Shown here: positions 1 to 7,115 of the stretch, one piece after another | Numbering within the stretch: the stretch's first letter is position 1 | Layout of the letters: every line of letters starts with the position of its first letter | Position numbers and translations under genes: made by a program | NCBI GenBank assembly: GCA_937897245.1 | Contig: CALCBO010000248.1 | Span: 1 to 15,669, forward strand | Direction of reading: 5' to 3' | DNA: 15,669 bases | Source of the DNA: an uncultured Caryophanales bacterium | GTDB taxonomy: Bacteria > Bacillota_I > Bacilli_A > RF39 > UBA660 | The notes under the pieces: model-generated | Databases searched by the model: none | Told to the model about the DNA's origin: nothing | Seen by the model: only the letters and a program-made list of their open reading frames with translations

Positions 1-51
1 AACACCATAAAGTGATTATAAATCAGATTCTTCACTTTTCCAAGGAAAGAG

Positions 52-327
52 TCATCGTCTTTTTCTGTTTCCTTTTCTGTGTTGTCCTGCAGAATCAATC
101 TCTGAATAATCTAAATGTACATGTTTTATAAGAATATGTTCTCCTACCTCAAATACTCTTTCAGAATCAGCTAACTCTTCTTTATCATTACCTACATAAA
201 CTGAAGATTCTTTTATAAACATATTATCTTCATATTTCTCACTACAACTAGGTAACAATACTAAACTACCTACTAGTAAAGTACTAACTCCAAACACTTT
301 TAATTTTTTTATTGTTCTTGTTCTCAT
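52..327 (-). CDS. Small putative lipoprotein under a Mn2+ riboswitch, probably frameshifted near its end
   Basis: I do not recognise the family. From the ATG at 327 the product is 91 residues with a basic N-terminus, a hydrophobic segment at about residues 11-26 and a lipobox-like LLPSC (Cys28; Pro at -2 is atypical), so it is probably a membrane-anchored lipoprotein. An ATG at 333 lies only 3 nt from the AAGGAG site; the ATG at 327 has a 9-nt spacing and is preferred. The mature part is mildly acidic, but the last ~10 residues (QHRKGNRKRR) become strongly basic. Shifting one base at about 84-92 gives an acidic continuation (DNTEKETEKDDDSFLGK...) that stays open to the window edge. I therefore suspect a frameshift, and a true protein that runs off the left edge. 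It is the first gene after the riboswitch leader at 363-482. Confidence 0.6.
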   Translation of the reverse strand: MRTRTIKKLKVFGVSTLLVGSLVLLPSCSEKYEDNMFIKESSVYVGNDKEELADSERVFEVGEHILIKHVHLDYSEIDSAGQHRKGNRKRR

Positions 328-362
328 ATCCATCTACTCCTTCTTTTGTATAGCCTAAGAAC

Positions 363-398
363 AAAAAAACAAGACTATACATATTTTGTAAAGTCTTG
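363..398 (-). terminator. Intrinsic terminator of the Mn2+ riboswitch expression platform
   Basis: On the minus strand CAAGACT/AGTCTTG plus TAC/GTA form a hairpin with one A-A mismatch and a 7-nt loop, followed directly by seven T residues. Its 5' arm overlaps the 3' strand of aptamer helix P1 (CTTTAC), so terminator and ligand-bound aptamer exclude each other. This is the layout of an ON switch. Confidence 0.8.
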
Positions 399-482
399 CT
401 ACTACAATAAACCGAATATATAAATATATTGTCCTGACGATTTATAACTATAGAATTATCTATATAAGCTACTCCCTCTTAC
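388..482 (-). promoter_or_regulatory. yybP-ykoY family manganese riboswitch
   Basis: Read on the minus strand, the leader opens with GTAAGAGGGAGTAGC (482-468) and closes with GTAGCAAGACTTTAC (402-388). These match the paired conserved ends I know from the Mn2+-sensing yybP-ykoY family (GGGGAGUAGC at the 5' end, UAGCAAGACC at the 3' end). Between them are an AT-rich helix (TATAG/CTATA) and a second arm beginning at CGTCAGGACAATA, closed by TATTGT, which corresponds to the cross-docking arm that contributes Mn2+ ligands. P1 pairs GTAAG with the 3' CTTTAC. Mn2+ binding should hold P1 and free the downstream gene from termination. The family normally controls Mn2+ export or related metal-homeostasis genes; here the first gene is a small lipoprotein. 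Exact boundaries were set by eye. Confidence 0.8.
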
Positions 483-489
483 GTATATA

Positions 490-518
490 ATTATATCAAT
501 AATTATACTTTTTATCAA
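490..518 (-). promoter_or_regulatory. Sigma-A promoter of the Mn2+ riboswitch leader
   Basis: On the minus strand there is TTGATA (518-513), a 17-nt spacer and a perfect TATAAT (495-490). The predicted start is about 483, exactly where the aptamer begins. The -35 box lies 7 nt downstream of the stop codon of the upstream 121-residue gene. Confidence 0.8.
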
Positions 519-524
519 TAGTAA

Positions 525-890
525 TTATCGTAATCTACGTATATAACTTTTTACTTTTGGATTACTAATTGTATATTCTTCTGGTGCATAATTCATAGGA
601 GAATCTACTATATTTTCATTTTCCATATAATACATTTTTAACGAATCATTATCAGTTAATATAGGTTTATAACCAGTACACTCAAATATAAAATCTCTAT
701 CTAGTGTTCTAATACCTCTAACAATAATATCAGTATTTAAATTTCTACTTCCCTCACAATCTGTAGAACAACAATTTGTACATATATGTGTATGTTTTAA
801 TAATAATTCTCTCATTTTTATTTCTACTTCTAATGGAGAAAACCCAGTCCTTTTTATAATCTTTTTTCCTTTTTTTACTACAACATCCAT
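525..890 (-). CDS. Unknown 121-residue protein with a Cys cluster
   Basis: I do not recognise this protein. It has no signal peptide and no membrane segment. A Cys cluster CTNCCSTDC at about residues 37-45 resembles a metal-binding or redox knuckle, and a further Cys lies in FECTGY. Both ends are basic (VVKKGKKIIKR near the start, SYIRRLR at the end). I chose the ATG at 890 because an AGAAGG site sits 7 nt upstream; the preceding TTG at 893 is a weaker alternative. It has its own strong promoter at 921-949 and no clear terminator before the next promoter at 490-518, so read-through into the riboswitch leader is possible. A role in metal handling would fit the neighbouring Mn2+ riboswitch, but that is only inference from position. 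Confidence 0.6.
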   Translation of the reverse strand: MDVVVKKGKKIIKRTGFSPLEVEIKMRELLLKHTHICTNCCSTDCEGSRNLNTDIIVRGIRTLDRDFIFECTGYKPILTDNDSLKMYYMENENIVDSPMNYAPEEYTISNPKVKSYIRRLR

Positions 891-920
891 CAAATAACCT
901 TCTTTCTGTAAAACTCCTTT

Positions 921-949
921 AGAATAACACTATTCAAACAGAATGTCAA
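921..949 (-). promoter_or_regulatory. Sigma-A promoter for the 121-residue Cys-cluster gene
   Basis: The minus strand shows a consensus TTGACA (949-944), a 17-nt spacer and TATTCT (926-921). The gene's start codon is about 30 nt downstream, behind AAAGGAG and AGAAGG sites. Confidence 0.75.
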
Positions 950-992
950 AAACAATCTAAAGAAAAATCAAAAATAAATCTTATTTCTTACT

Positions 993-1529
993 TTATTTTT
1001 TATTGTTCTTAACTTTCTCCTTAGGTTCAACTTTAAAACCAGTCCCACTTTTTACTTCTTCATCAGTATTATTATCAGTTTCTGTTTTAACTTCTTGACA
1101 GGAAAAACCTTTTTCTTCTAAAATCTTTTTAACCTTCTTTTTAGTTAACTTCTTCTTAATACCTAATACTTTATTAATCTCTCCAGTTTCCATAACAACT
1201 ACTTCTTTTTCCCCTGGATTTGCATTACAACTATAATTTTCATGTATCTCACTATTACAATAATTCTGTTGTAGAGATTCTGTTATTTCATTTTTTACTT
1301 CATCTGTTAATTCTTCCTCTTCATTTAAAGTAGCCATAATCATTTTTTCAACTATATTATTAGTAAAATCAAAATGATATTCTATATTCTCTTGCATTAC
1401 ATGTTTAAATTCACTTTCAAAAGTACTTTGACAATCCATAAGAACTTCTTTTTCTGTTTTTTCGACACTACAACCTACCATTAACATAATAGAAACCAAC
1501 ACAATTATAATAAAAGTAACTTTTTTCAT
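993..1529 (-). CDS. Putative lipoprotein, 178 residues, function unknown
   Basis: The N-terminus is a lipoprotein signal: two lysines, a hydrophobic stretch at residues 4-18 and a lipobox MVGC with Cys20. The product should be exported and lipid-anchored on the outer face of the membrane. The mature part is acidic and probably helical, with four more cysteines (Cys33, then within YCNSE, SCNAN and SCQE) that could form two disulfides outside the cell, and a Lys/Glu-rich tail. The overall look (short Cys-containing lipoprotein, helical start, strand-rich middle, LTKKKVKKILEEKG repeat-like helix) recalls YehR/DUF1307-type lipoproteins, but I cannot assign it. The ATG at 1529 is chosen because AGGAG lies 7 nt upstream; the longer reading frame to 1571 runs through the upstream terminator hairpin. 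Confidence 0.7.
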   Translation of the reverse strand: MKKVTFIIIVLVSIMLMVGCSVEKTEKEVLMDCQSTFESEFKHVMQENIEYHFDFTNNIVEKMIMATLNEEEELTDEVKNEITESLQQNYCNSEIHENYSCNANPGEKEVVVMETGEINKVLGIKKKLTKKKVKKILEEKGFSCQEVKTETDNNTDEEVKSGTGFKVEPKEKVKNNKK

Positions 1530-1551
1530 AAACACTCTCCTAGTATTATTT

Positions 1552-1576
1552 AAAAAGCAATGATTTCTCATTGCTT
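1552..1576 (-). terminator. Terminator of the ydj-like operon
   Basis: A perfect 9-bp stem AAGCAATGA/TCATTGCTT with a 4-nt loop is followed on the minus strand by TTTTT. It lies 22 nt after the stop codon at 1598. Confidence 0.8.
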
Positions 1577-1597
1577 ATATACATATTAATTATCTTA

Positions 1598-2743
1598 TTA
1601 TCCTAATTTCTTTCCACAATTAGAACAGAATTTAGCTCCATTAGTAGCTGTACCACAATCTGGACAGAATTTTGGAACATTTCCGTCAGTACTTCCAGCA
1701 GCATCTCCTCCTGTAGAACCAGCTCCAGCAGCAGCTCCAATATCTTGAGCTGTAACACCTTTATTTTGGAATGCATTACTAGCAGCTCCACCAACAACAC
1801 CACCACTAGACATATTCATCATTCCAATACCCATAAATCCATTAGCAGCTCCATTTGGATTATTGGCAGCATCTTCAACAGCTTTTCCATAAGATCCAAC
1901 AAGCTTTCCTTGTTGCATAAAGCTATTTGATGATAATTCATAATCATCAATTTTTCTTTCACTTTCATCATCTAAAGTAACAGATTCAACTGCAAAACCT
2001 TCCAAACTGAGACCACGATCACGAATTGGTTGATCAAATACTTTCTCATCCATAATCTTCTTAATCTCATCAGTAGCACTAGGAAGTTCAAGTACAGGAA
2101 CTTGATGAACACTATTTCCAAGTTCATTTAAGACATTTTGGAATGATGATACAACTTCACTTCTCATTTGTTCAACAATATCATCTTTACGATATTCATC
2201 TGCAGTACCAGCAATCTTACTCATAAATAATGAAGGATCACTAACTGTAAAAGTATATTTACCAAAACATTTAACTTCAACTCTTAACGGAGTCATTTTA
2301 CCAGTCATTTGATTTGGAATTGGATGAGACCAATCTTGAAAAGGAATTGGTGCAGGTGTTCCAAACTTATTATCTATTATTTCCTTAGCATTAATATAGA
2401 AAACAGCTTGTTCCTTACTAACTCCACCACCATAAGTAAAACGATTCCACATTTCTTTAAAAACATCACCGAATTGACCAGCAAAGAAAGTTGGTGAACT
2501 AGACTGATCAAAAGTATAAATACCATCTTCAGCCGTAGCATCTAACACTTTACCACTATCAAATATAACAGCAATTTGTCCAGGTGAAACTTGGATAGCA
2601 CTATCTTTTGAAATAATACCATTTTTTGTAGTAACTTTCTTCATTAATATATCATTACCCAAGTCCTCACATCGAATATAATCTTTCCATTGATCATGTA
2701 GAGTACTTCCAACAGCACTCGCAGCAGCTTTAATTAAACCCAT
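1598..2743 (-). CDS. SPFH/virion-core family protein with C-terminal zinc ribbon (YdjI-like)
   Basis: This 381-residue protein matches the SPFH-domain/virion core family represented by B. subtilis YdjI. The N-terminal half carries family features such as the IRCEDLGNDILMKK segment, SAIQVSPGQIAVIFDSGKV, GGGVSKEQAVFYIN and a strand-rich core that ends with an amphipathic helical region. After residue ~285 comes a low-complexity Gly/Ala/Asn tail and then a zinc ribbon with Cys360, Cys363, Cys373 and Cys376. There is no membrane helix, as expected for a protein recruited to the membrane by partners. In B. subtilis, YdjI is encoded with YdjF (PspA), YdjG and YdjH, a membrane-stress complex. Here it is the last gene of the operon, 69 nt after the TPM gene, with a GGAG site 11 nt before the ATG. 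Assignment to the family is firm; the precise role is inferred. Confidence 0.85.
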   Translation of the reverse strand: MGLIKAAASAVGSTLHDQWKDYIRCEDLGNDILMKKVTTKNGIISKDSAIQVSPGQIAVIFDSGKVLDATAEDGIYTFDQSSSPTFFAGQFGDVFKEMWNRFTYGGGVSKEQAVFYINAKEIIDNKFGTPAPIPFQDWSHPIPNQMTGKMTPLRVEVKCFGKYTFTVSDPSLFMSKIAGTADEYRKDDIVEQMRSEVVSSFQNVLNELGNSVHQVPVLELPSATDEIKKIMDEKVFDQPIRDRGLSLEGFAVESVTLDDESERKIDDYELSSNSFMQQGKLVGSYGKAVEDAANNPNGAANGFMGIGMMNMSSGGVVGGAASNAFQNKGVTAQDIGAAAGAGSTGGDAAGSTDGNVPKFCPDCGTATNGAKFCSNCGKKLG

Positions 2744-2780
2744 AATTTATCAATCTCCAATCTCTTCTTTTATTACAATT

Positions 2781-2809
2781 ATTATACAACAAATTTACAT
2801 ATTTTTAAA
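2781..2809 (-). promoter_or_regulatory. Possible internal promoter for the YdjI-like gene
   Basis: In the 69-nt gap between the TPM gene and the SPFH gene the minus strand has TATAAT (2786-2781) with a weak TTTAAA (2809-2804) 17 nt upstream. The good -10 box and the unusually long gap suggest separate extra expression of the last gene. Confidence 0.4.
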
Positions 2810-2812
2810 GAA

Positions 2813-3628
2813 TTATTTTTTCTTAGATAAAGACGTTTCAAATAATTCATCTTTTTCCAAATTTAATGACATAGTATCTTTATCAATATAATTATCAAGA
2901 CTTACTTTATATAATACTTGATTTTCTCCCTTTACTCTAAAAATAAGTAACATAATTAGAATAAAAGTTAAAGATAAAGACAAAGTAACAATTTCAAACA
3001 AAGGTAAAGCTCTAACTATCTCTCCTCTATCATTTACTGTATATTCTGAATTATGATCAATATTAAAAAATCCATCTATTATCTTAACATAATCACTAAC
3101 AGCCTTATAATAATTTCCCTTTTTAACATCAGAATAAATATATTTTAATATTTGCTTCATTCTAACATCTGTATAAATAGTAAAAACTTTTCCATTTTCA
3201 TTTCCACTATTTCCCATAAATATATTAGGTTCTTCACTACCATTTAAATAAAGAACTAATATTACTCCATCACTTTTAAAATCATTATAATCATAAAAAT
3301 TATATGTATATTTATCAATATCATATCCAGCTAAATTATTAGTTGTAACAACAACTGCATCAATTTTACTACTTTTAATAAAACTCTTTAATTGATTATA
3401 TATCTTCTTTTCTTCATCTTCTTTTAATACATTAGCAAAATCGTATATCTTTCCTTTACTAGAAATAGCAGGAGTCGCTAAAATATCATTAATATTATTC
3501 TCATTAACTTCAACATCTTTAGGAACCAATGGATTTTCTTTAGTCCTTTCAAATGTTTCTGTACTAGCAAAACACCTTATTGGCATAACTAACAATAAAA
3601 CTAAAAGAATAATTTTATACTTATTCAT
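2813..3628 (-). CDS. TPM-domain membrane protein (YdjH/YgcG-like)
   Basis: A signal peptide occupies residues 1-21 (hydrophobic LLVLLLVMP, then CFAS). The TPM (TLP18.3/Psb32/MOLO-1) domain follows at about residues 58-190: a start motif GKIYDFANVL, a helix rich in Lys/Glu, the strand IDAVVVTTNNL, YDYNDFKSDGVILVLYLNG and a helical end KGNYYKAVSDYVKIIDGFF. A single membrane helix lies at about residues 214-232, with a short hydrophilic tail inside. The predicted topology is an external TPM domain anchored by the C-terminal helix, as for YdjH-like proteins. It starts 11 nt after the zinc-ribbon gene (AGGAGG site, 7-nt spacing), so the two are co-translated. Many TPM proteins of unknown mechanism act with membrane-stress or assembly complexes; no catalytic motif is evident. 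Confidence 0.8.
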   Translation of the reverse strand: MNKYKIILLVLLLVMPIRCFASTETFERTKENPLVPKDVEVNENNINDILATPAISSKGKIYDFANVLKEDEEKKIYNQLKSFIKSSKIDAVVVTTNNLAGYDIDKYTYNFYDYNDFKSDGVILVLYLNGSEEPNIFMGNSGNENGKVFTIYTDVRMKQILKYIYSDVKKGNYYKAVSDYVKIIDGFFNIDHNSEYTVNDRGEIVRALPLFEIVTLSLSLTFILIMLLIFRVKGENQVLYKVSLDNYIDKDTMSLNLEKDELFETSLSKKK

Positions 3629-3639
3629 TATTACCCCTC

Positions 3640-4545
3640 CTATAAGAAATATGCAATCAAAGTAGTTATTATAAAAAATATTGAAAATACTACAAAACCA
3701 AATAATAATATTGATCCAATACTAAAAGCTGATTCCAAAATAGACCTTCCAGTTTGTCCATTCATAATATATTTATATTGTTTATCTTTATATTTTATTG
3801 TTAATAAATAGACTGGTATTAACACTTCTTTTGCCTCATAAAAACGTGCTGTTATATTATTCTCTTGCGTTTTTAACAAATGATGATTTACCTTATCTTT
3901 AGCTACTCTTAAACTATGATTAAGAATCCCTTCTCTTGCTTTATTTGCCACATCTTCCAACGATAAATCTCCAAACATCACACTACTATTCTTTAATAAA
4001 TCATCACTATAATCTACTATAAATCTATAATCATAATTACAAATAGTATGAAATAGCTTTTCATCTATTTTTATATATGTTGGAAATATCAAATTTTTAT
4101 AATCTATATATACATTTTCTATTACATCATATTTTTTTAATTCTATATATTTTTTATTATCTTTTTTTACTGGTTCCTTATCTCCAGCCAATATTGATAC
4201 TTTACCATCTATTAATACATTAGATAATATTGCCGGTATAAATAATCTTTTCATTTTATAGATTTCTTTTTTTCTTCTAAAAATTAATGGAACAAAAGGA
4301 TTTCTAAATATCTTTTTCTTATAATCTTTTACTGCTTCTACCCCATCCTTAACAAATGGTACTATTTCAGGTAATTTTGTCAATTCTTCTTCTGTTTTAG
4401 TTAAAGTTTTAAAATGACAAAAACAACATTCATCAATCTTTTCATTAGCTAAAGTATAAAAACTTGACTGACAATTCTCACAATAACATTTTAACACTTT
4501 TTTTTCTTCTTCTAATAATTCATCTATTTCACTATCATAAAACAT
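3640..4545 (-). CDS. Zinc-ribbon membrane protein (YdjG-like)
   Basis: The 301-residue protein opens with an acidic helix and then a zinc ribbon formed by Cys22-x2-Cys25 and Cys40-x2-Cys43. A long soluble domain follows, containing KIFRNPFVPLIFRRKKEIYK and the strand-rich stretch VLIPVYLLTIKYKDKQYKYIMNGQTG. A hydrophobic segment at about residues 273-301 (ILLFGFVVFSIFFIITTLIAYFL) forms one long or two short membrane helices at the C-terminus. Zinc ribbon, central domain and C-terminal membrane anchor match B. subtilis YdjG, the partner that with YdjH anchors a PspA-type protein. It stands between the Tim44-like gene (36-nt gap) and the TPM gene (11-nt gap). The YdjG match rests on architecture and gene order, as I cannot align the sequences here. 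Confidence 0.7.
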   Translation of the reverse strand: MFYDSEIDELLEEEKKVLKCYCENCQSSFYTLANEKIDECCFCHFKTLTKTEEELTKLPEIVPFVKDGVEAVKDYKKKIFRNPFVPLIFRRKKEIYKMKRLFIPAILSNVLIDGKVSILAGDKEPVKKDNKKYIELKKYDVIENVYIDYKNLIFPTYIKIDEKLFHTICNYDYRFIVDYSDDLLKNSSVMFGDLSLEDVANKAREGILNHSLRVAKDKVNHHLLKTQENNITARFYEAKEVLIPVYLLTIKYKDKQYKYIMNGQTGRSILESAFSIGSILLFGFVVFSIFFIITTLIAYFL

Positions 4546-4581
4546 ATAGTATCACATCCTAACCTTATTATAGCAAATTAA

Positions 4582-5277
4582 TCAATATCGAACAATACTA
4601 TTGAATGTAAATACTCTACTAATAATACTCATTATTTCACTTCCACAATAACTACAATTTTTTTTATTAGAAAGTAATTGTAATGGAGCCCCACAATTAG
4701 GACAACGTAAACCTATAACTTTTAAATCATCAGGTAATTTTGTCTCATCAATAACATAAATATATTCAATTTTTACTCTATCTTGTATAATTTTCCTCTC
4801 TTCCCCTCTTATTATTTCATATTGAAAACTAGAAGCAATAGTAATAGTAGATACAGCTTCATTCTTTTCATAATTAGATAAAACAGTATTATGTATTTTC
4901 AAATCTCTAATCACACATTCTCCATAATCACGTAACATTCCTTCAACAAAAATCTTTTTAGATTCAGTTAAAGATTCGCTATTCCCTTTTTCAAAAGCTT
5001 TTATTACTTCATAAATAACTATTTCTGCTTTATGTTTTAATTCATTTATATTAACTTCAGGAAAATCCTTCTGTAATCTTTTTAAATATATTCTATCCAT
5101 ACTAGCTAATGATTTAGGCGTATCTTGAGCTTCTAATTTAGCCTGTTTTACTACATCACTAATATCAATCCCAGATAATCCAACATCTCTTATTATATTT
5201 TTTATCTTATGTTTAATAATTAATACACATACTATTATAAATCCAATAAATATACATACACCTATAATAAATTCCAT
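4582..5277 (-). CDS. Membrane-anchored Tim44-like protein with C-terminal zinc ribbon
   Basis: The first 21 residues form a membrane helix (FIIGVCIFIGFIIVCVLII) followed by a basic stretch. Residues ~50-185 look like a Tim44-like/NTF2-fold domain: TPKSLASMDRIYLKRLQKDFPEVN, helices, and then four strands including AVSTITIASSFQYEI and RVKIEYIYVIDE. The C-terminus has a zinc ribbon (Cys192, Cys195, Cys208, Cys211: CPNCGAPLQ...CSYCG). This architecture is common in Firmicutes beside the YdjG/H/I set. It is the first gene of the operon, directly behind the promoter and dyad at 5293-5321. The stop codon is TGA, one of very few in the window. A PspA homologue would be expected here by analogy with ydjFGHI, but this protein is not coiled-coil and is not PspA. 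Confidence 0.7.
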   Translation of the reverse strand: MEFIIGVCIFIGFIIVCVLIIKHKIKNIIRDVGLSGIDISDVVKQAKLEAQDTPKSLASMDRIYLKRLQKDFPEVNINELKHKAEIVIYEVIKAFEKGNSESLTESKKIFVEGMLRDYGECVIRDLKIHNTVLSNYEKNEAVSTITIASSFQYEIIRGEERKIIQDRVKIEYIYVIDETKLPDDLKVIGLRCPNCGAPLQLLSNKKNCSYCGSEIMSIISRVFTFNSIVRY

Positions 5278-5292
5278 ATCATCACCATTATT

Positions 5293-5321
5293 ATTGTATC
5301 AAATAAACATTTTAGATACAA
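5293..5321 (-). promoter_or_regulatory. Promoter of the ydj-like operon inside an inverted repeat
   Basis: On the minus strand TTGTAT (5321-5316), a 17-nt spacer and TACAAT (5298-5293) form a promoter. The same bases build a perfect dyad TTGTATC/GATACAA separated by 14 nt (5294-5321), so both core boxes lie in the half-sites. Such a dyad could be an operator for a dimeric regulator; no regulator gene is visible in the window. Confidence 0.6.
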
Positions 5322-5324
5322 TAA

Positions 5325-5351
5325 AAGAACTTAGTATCTTACTAAATTCTT
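5325..5351 (-). terminator. serS terminator
   Basis: AAGAATTTAGTA/TACTAAGTTCTT forms a 12-bp stem (one G-U) with a 3-nt loop, followed by TTTTATT on the minus strand. Its first bases overlap the serS stop codon. Confidence 0.7.
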
Positions 5352-6633
5352 ATTTAACTTCTATTTTTTCTTTTCCACCCATATATGGACGTAATACTTT
5401 AGGTATTAAGATAGAACCATCTTCTAAATAATTATTTTCAATTAAAGCAATTAATCCACGAGGAGTTGCTACTACAGTATTATTTAAAGTATGTAAATAA
5501 TATGTTCCTTTTTCTCCTTTAGCTCTAATACCTAAACGTCTTGCTTGAGCATCTCCTAATGTACTACAACTACATACTTCAAAATATTTTTTCTGTCTAG
5601 GACTCCAAGCTTCTATATCACAAGATTTAACTTTTAAATCTGCTAAATCTCCACTACAACATTCTAATTGTCTAACTGGAATATTCATATTTCTAAATAT
5701 TTGCACTGATAAATTCCACATTCTATCATACCATTCCATAGAATCTTCTGGTTCACATATTACTATCATTTCTTGTTTTTCAAATTGATGTACACGATAT
5801 AAACCTCTCTCTTCTAGTCCATGACTTCCACCTTCTTTTCTAAAGCATGGAGAATAACTAGTCATATTAATTGGTAATTCTTCTTTTTTTATTATTTGAT
5901 CTTTAAATTTACCTATCATACTATGCTCACTAGTTCCTATTAAATATAAATCTTCTCCTTCTATCTTATACATCATAGCTTCCATTTCAGGAAAACTCAT
6001 AACTCCTGTCACAACATCACTATGAATCATAAAGGGTGGAACTGCATAAGTAAATCCAGCATTTATCATAAAATCTCTAGCGTAAGCAAGCATTGCTTCA
6101 TGTAATCTCGCAATATCTCCAAGCAAGTAATAAAAACCTTCTCCACTAGTCCTTCCAGCAGCTACTTTATCCATTCCTTTTAATTTTTCAATAATATCAG
6201 CATGATATGGTATCTCATAGTTAGGTACTACAGGTTCTCCAAATCTTTCAACTTCTACATTTTCTGTATCATCCTTACCAATTGGAACAGATTCATCCAT
6301 TATTTGCGGAATAACCATCATTTTTTCTCTAATTAAAGACCTTAATTCTGCCTGCTTTCCTTCTAATTTAGCAATTTCATCCCCAGAACTAACAATACTT
6401 TCTCTAATTTTTTCAGCTTCTTCCTTCTTACCATCTTTCATTAATAATCCAATTTGCCCACTAAGTTTATTTTTTTCAGCTTTTAAACTATCCATTTTTA
6501 CCTGTACTTCACGAACTTCTTTATCTAGTTCATAAACATCATCAACTAATGGTAATTTTTCATCCTGAAATTTCTTTTTAATATTTTCCTTAACTAAATC
6601 CCTATTTTCTCTTATTAATTTAATATCTATCAT
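5350..6633 (-). CDS. serS: Seryl-tRNA synthetase
   Basis: This cytoplasmic class II synthetase charges tRNA-Ser (and tRNA-Sec where present). The 427 residues match the usual length. Residues ~1-110 form the long antiparallel coiled-coil arm that grips the tRNA long variable arm (MIDIKLIRENRD start, Lys/Glu-rich helices). The catalytic core shows the TSE serine-binding loop (GTSEHSMIG), motif 2 (FRKEGGSHGLEERGLYRVHQ) and motif 3 region with TPRGLIALIENNY, followed by DGSILIPKVLRPYMGG. The ATG at 6633 is chosen because AAGGAG sits 6 nt upstream and family members begin MIDIK or similar; the frame stays open to 6657. The AAGGAG lies inside the last codons of the upstream gene, and only one base separates that stop from this start, so the two are translationally coupled. 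Expression is controlled by the T-box leader at 7116-7316. Confidence 0.97.
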   Translation of the reverse strand: MIDIKLIRENRDLVKENIKKKFQDEKLPLVDDVYELDKEVREVQVKMDSLKAEKNKLSGQIGLLMKDGKKEEAEKIRESIVSSGDEIAKLEGKQAELRSLIREKMMVIPQIMDESVPIGKDDTENVEVERFGEPVVPNYEIPYHADIIEKLKGMDKVAAGRTSGEGFYYLLGDIARLHEAMLAYARDFMINAGFTYAVPPFMIHSDVVTGVMSFPEMEAMMYKIEGEDLYLIGTSEHSMIGKFKDQIIKKEELPINMTSYSPCFRKEGGSHGLEERGLYRVHQFEKQEMIVICEPEDSMEWYDRMWNLSVQIFRNMNIPVRQLECCSGDLADLKVKSCDIEAWSPRQKKYFEVCSCSTLGDAQARRLGIRAKGEKGTYYLHTLNNTVVATPRGLIALIENNYLEDGSILIPKVLRPYMGGKEKIEVK

Positions 6634-6634
6634 T

Positions 6635-7105
6635 CTATTCTCCTTCTTTCTTCTCAACTATTATTTTAGCATAATCTATACTATTATTTTCTTTATCCAA
6701 TGAAATTAAATACTTACCATAATTAATCTCTCTATTATTAACAGTACTCAACTTATAATTATTATCATTAACTATAAGTTGATATTCAATCTCCCCTTCC
6801 CAATAACACTCAACATTCATAGGACATCTACTATCATCAACATGTATTAATTCTAAATACAAATCTTCATCTTTAACCACAACTTTTTCATCTAAATAAA
6901 TATCAAAGGATCGTCCTAACTCTACAATATTATTCTCTAAAGCTTTTTTAGTTTTTTCAACAGATTTTGTATCATCAACATTTTCAATATTATTATCCTT
7001 TTTTAATCTTTTACCACTATTATTATTACCCACAGTAAAACAAATAACAAATACTACTACAAAAACTGTTAATACAATCCCAATTATTATTATTTTATTT
7101 TTCAT
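6635..7105 (-). CDS. Small membrane-anchored extracytoplasmic protein with DSRCP motif
   Basis: The 156-residue product has an N-terminal membrane helix (residues 3-26, IIIIGIVLTVFVVVFVICF), an Asn/Lys/Asp-rich linker and a small beta domain. That domain contains LYLELIHVDDSRCPMNVECYWEGE, the hallmark of a widespread but uncharacterised extracytoplasmic domain (DSRCP...CxWxGE, two Cys probably disulfide-bonded). The ATG at 7105 has GGAGG 7 nt upstream. The upstream extension of this frame to 7168 would run through the T-box terminator and U tract, so I reject it. Its odd place is between the serine T-box leader and serS, so its expression should follow uncharged tRNA-Ser. I see no link to serine metabolism in the protein itself. 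Confidence 0.75.
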   Translation of the reverse strand: MKNKIIIIGIVLTVFVVVFVICFTVGNNNSGKRLKKDNNIENVDDTKSVEKTKKALENNIVELGRSFDIYLDEKVVVKDEDLYLELIHVDDSRCPMNVECYWEGEIEYQLIVNDNNYKLSTVNNREINYGKYLISLDKENNSIDYAKIIVEKKEGE

Positions 7106-7115
7106 ATTAACCTCC

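Noticed and set aside
1603..2497. Open frames overlapping the SPFH/virion-core gene in other frames (1603-1806 minus, 1745-1930 plus, 2309-2497 plus)
   Set aside because: They lie wholly inside a well-supported gene, have low-complexity or Ser/Thr/Ile-rich translations and lack ribosome binding sites.
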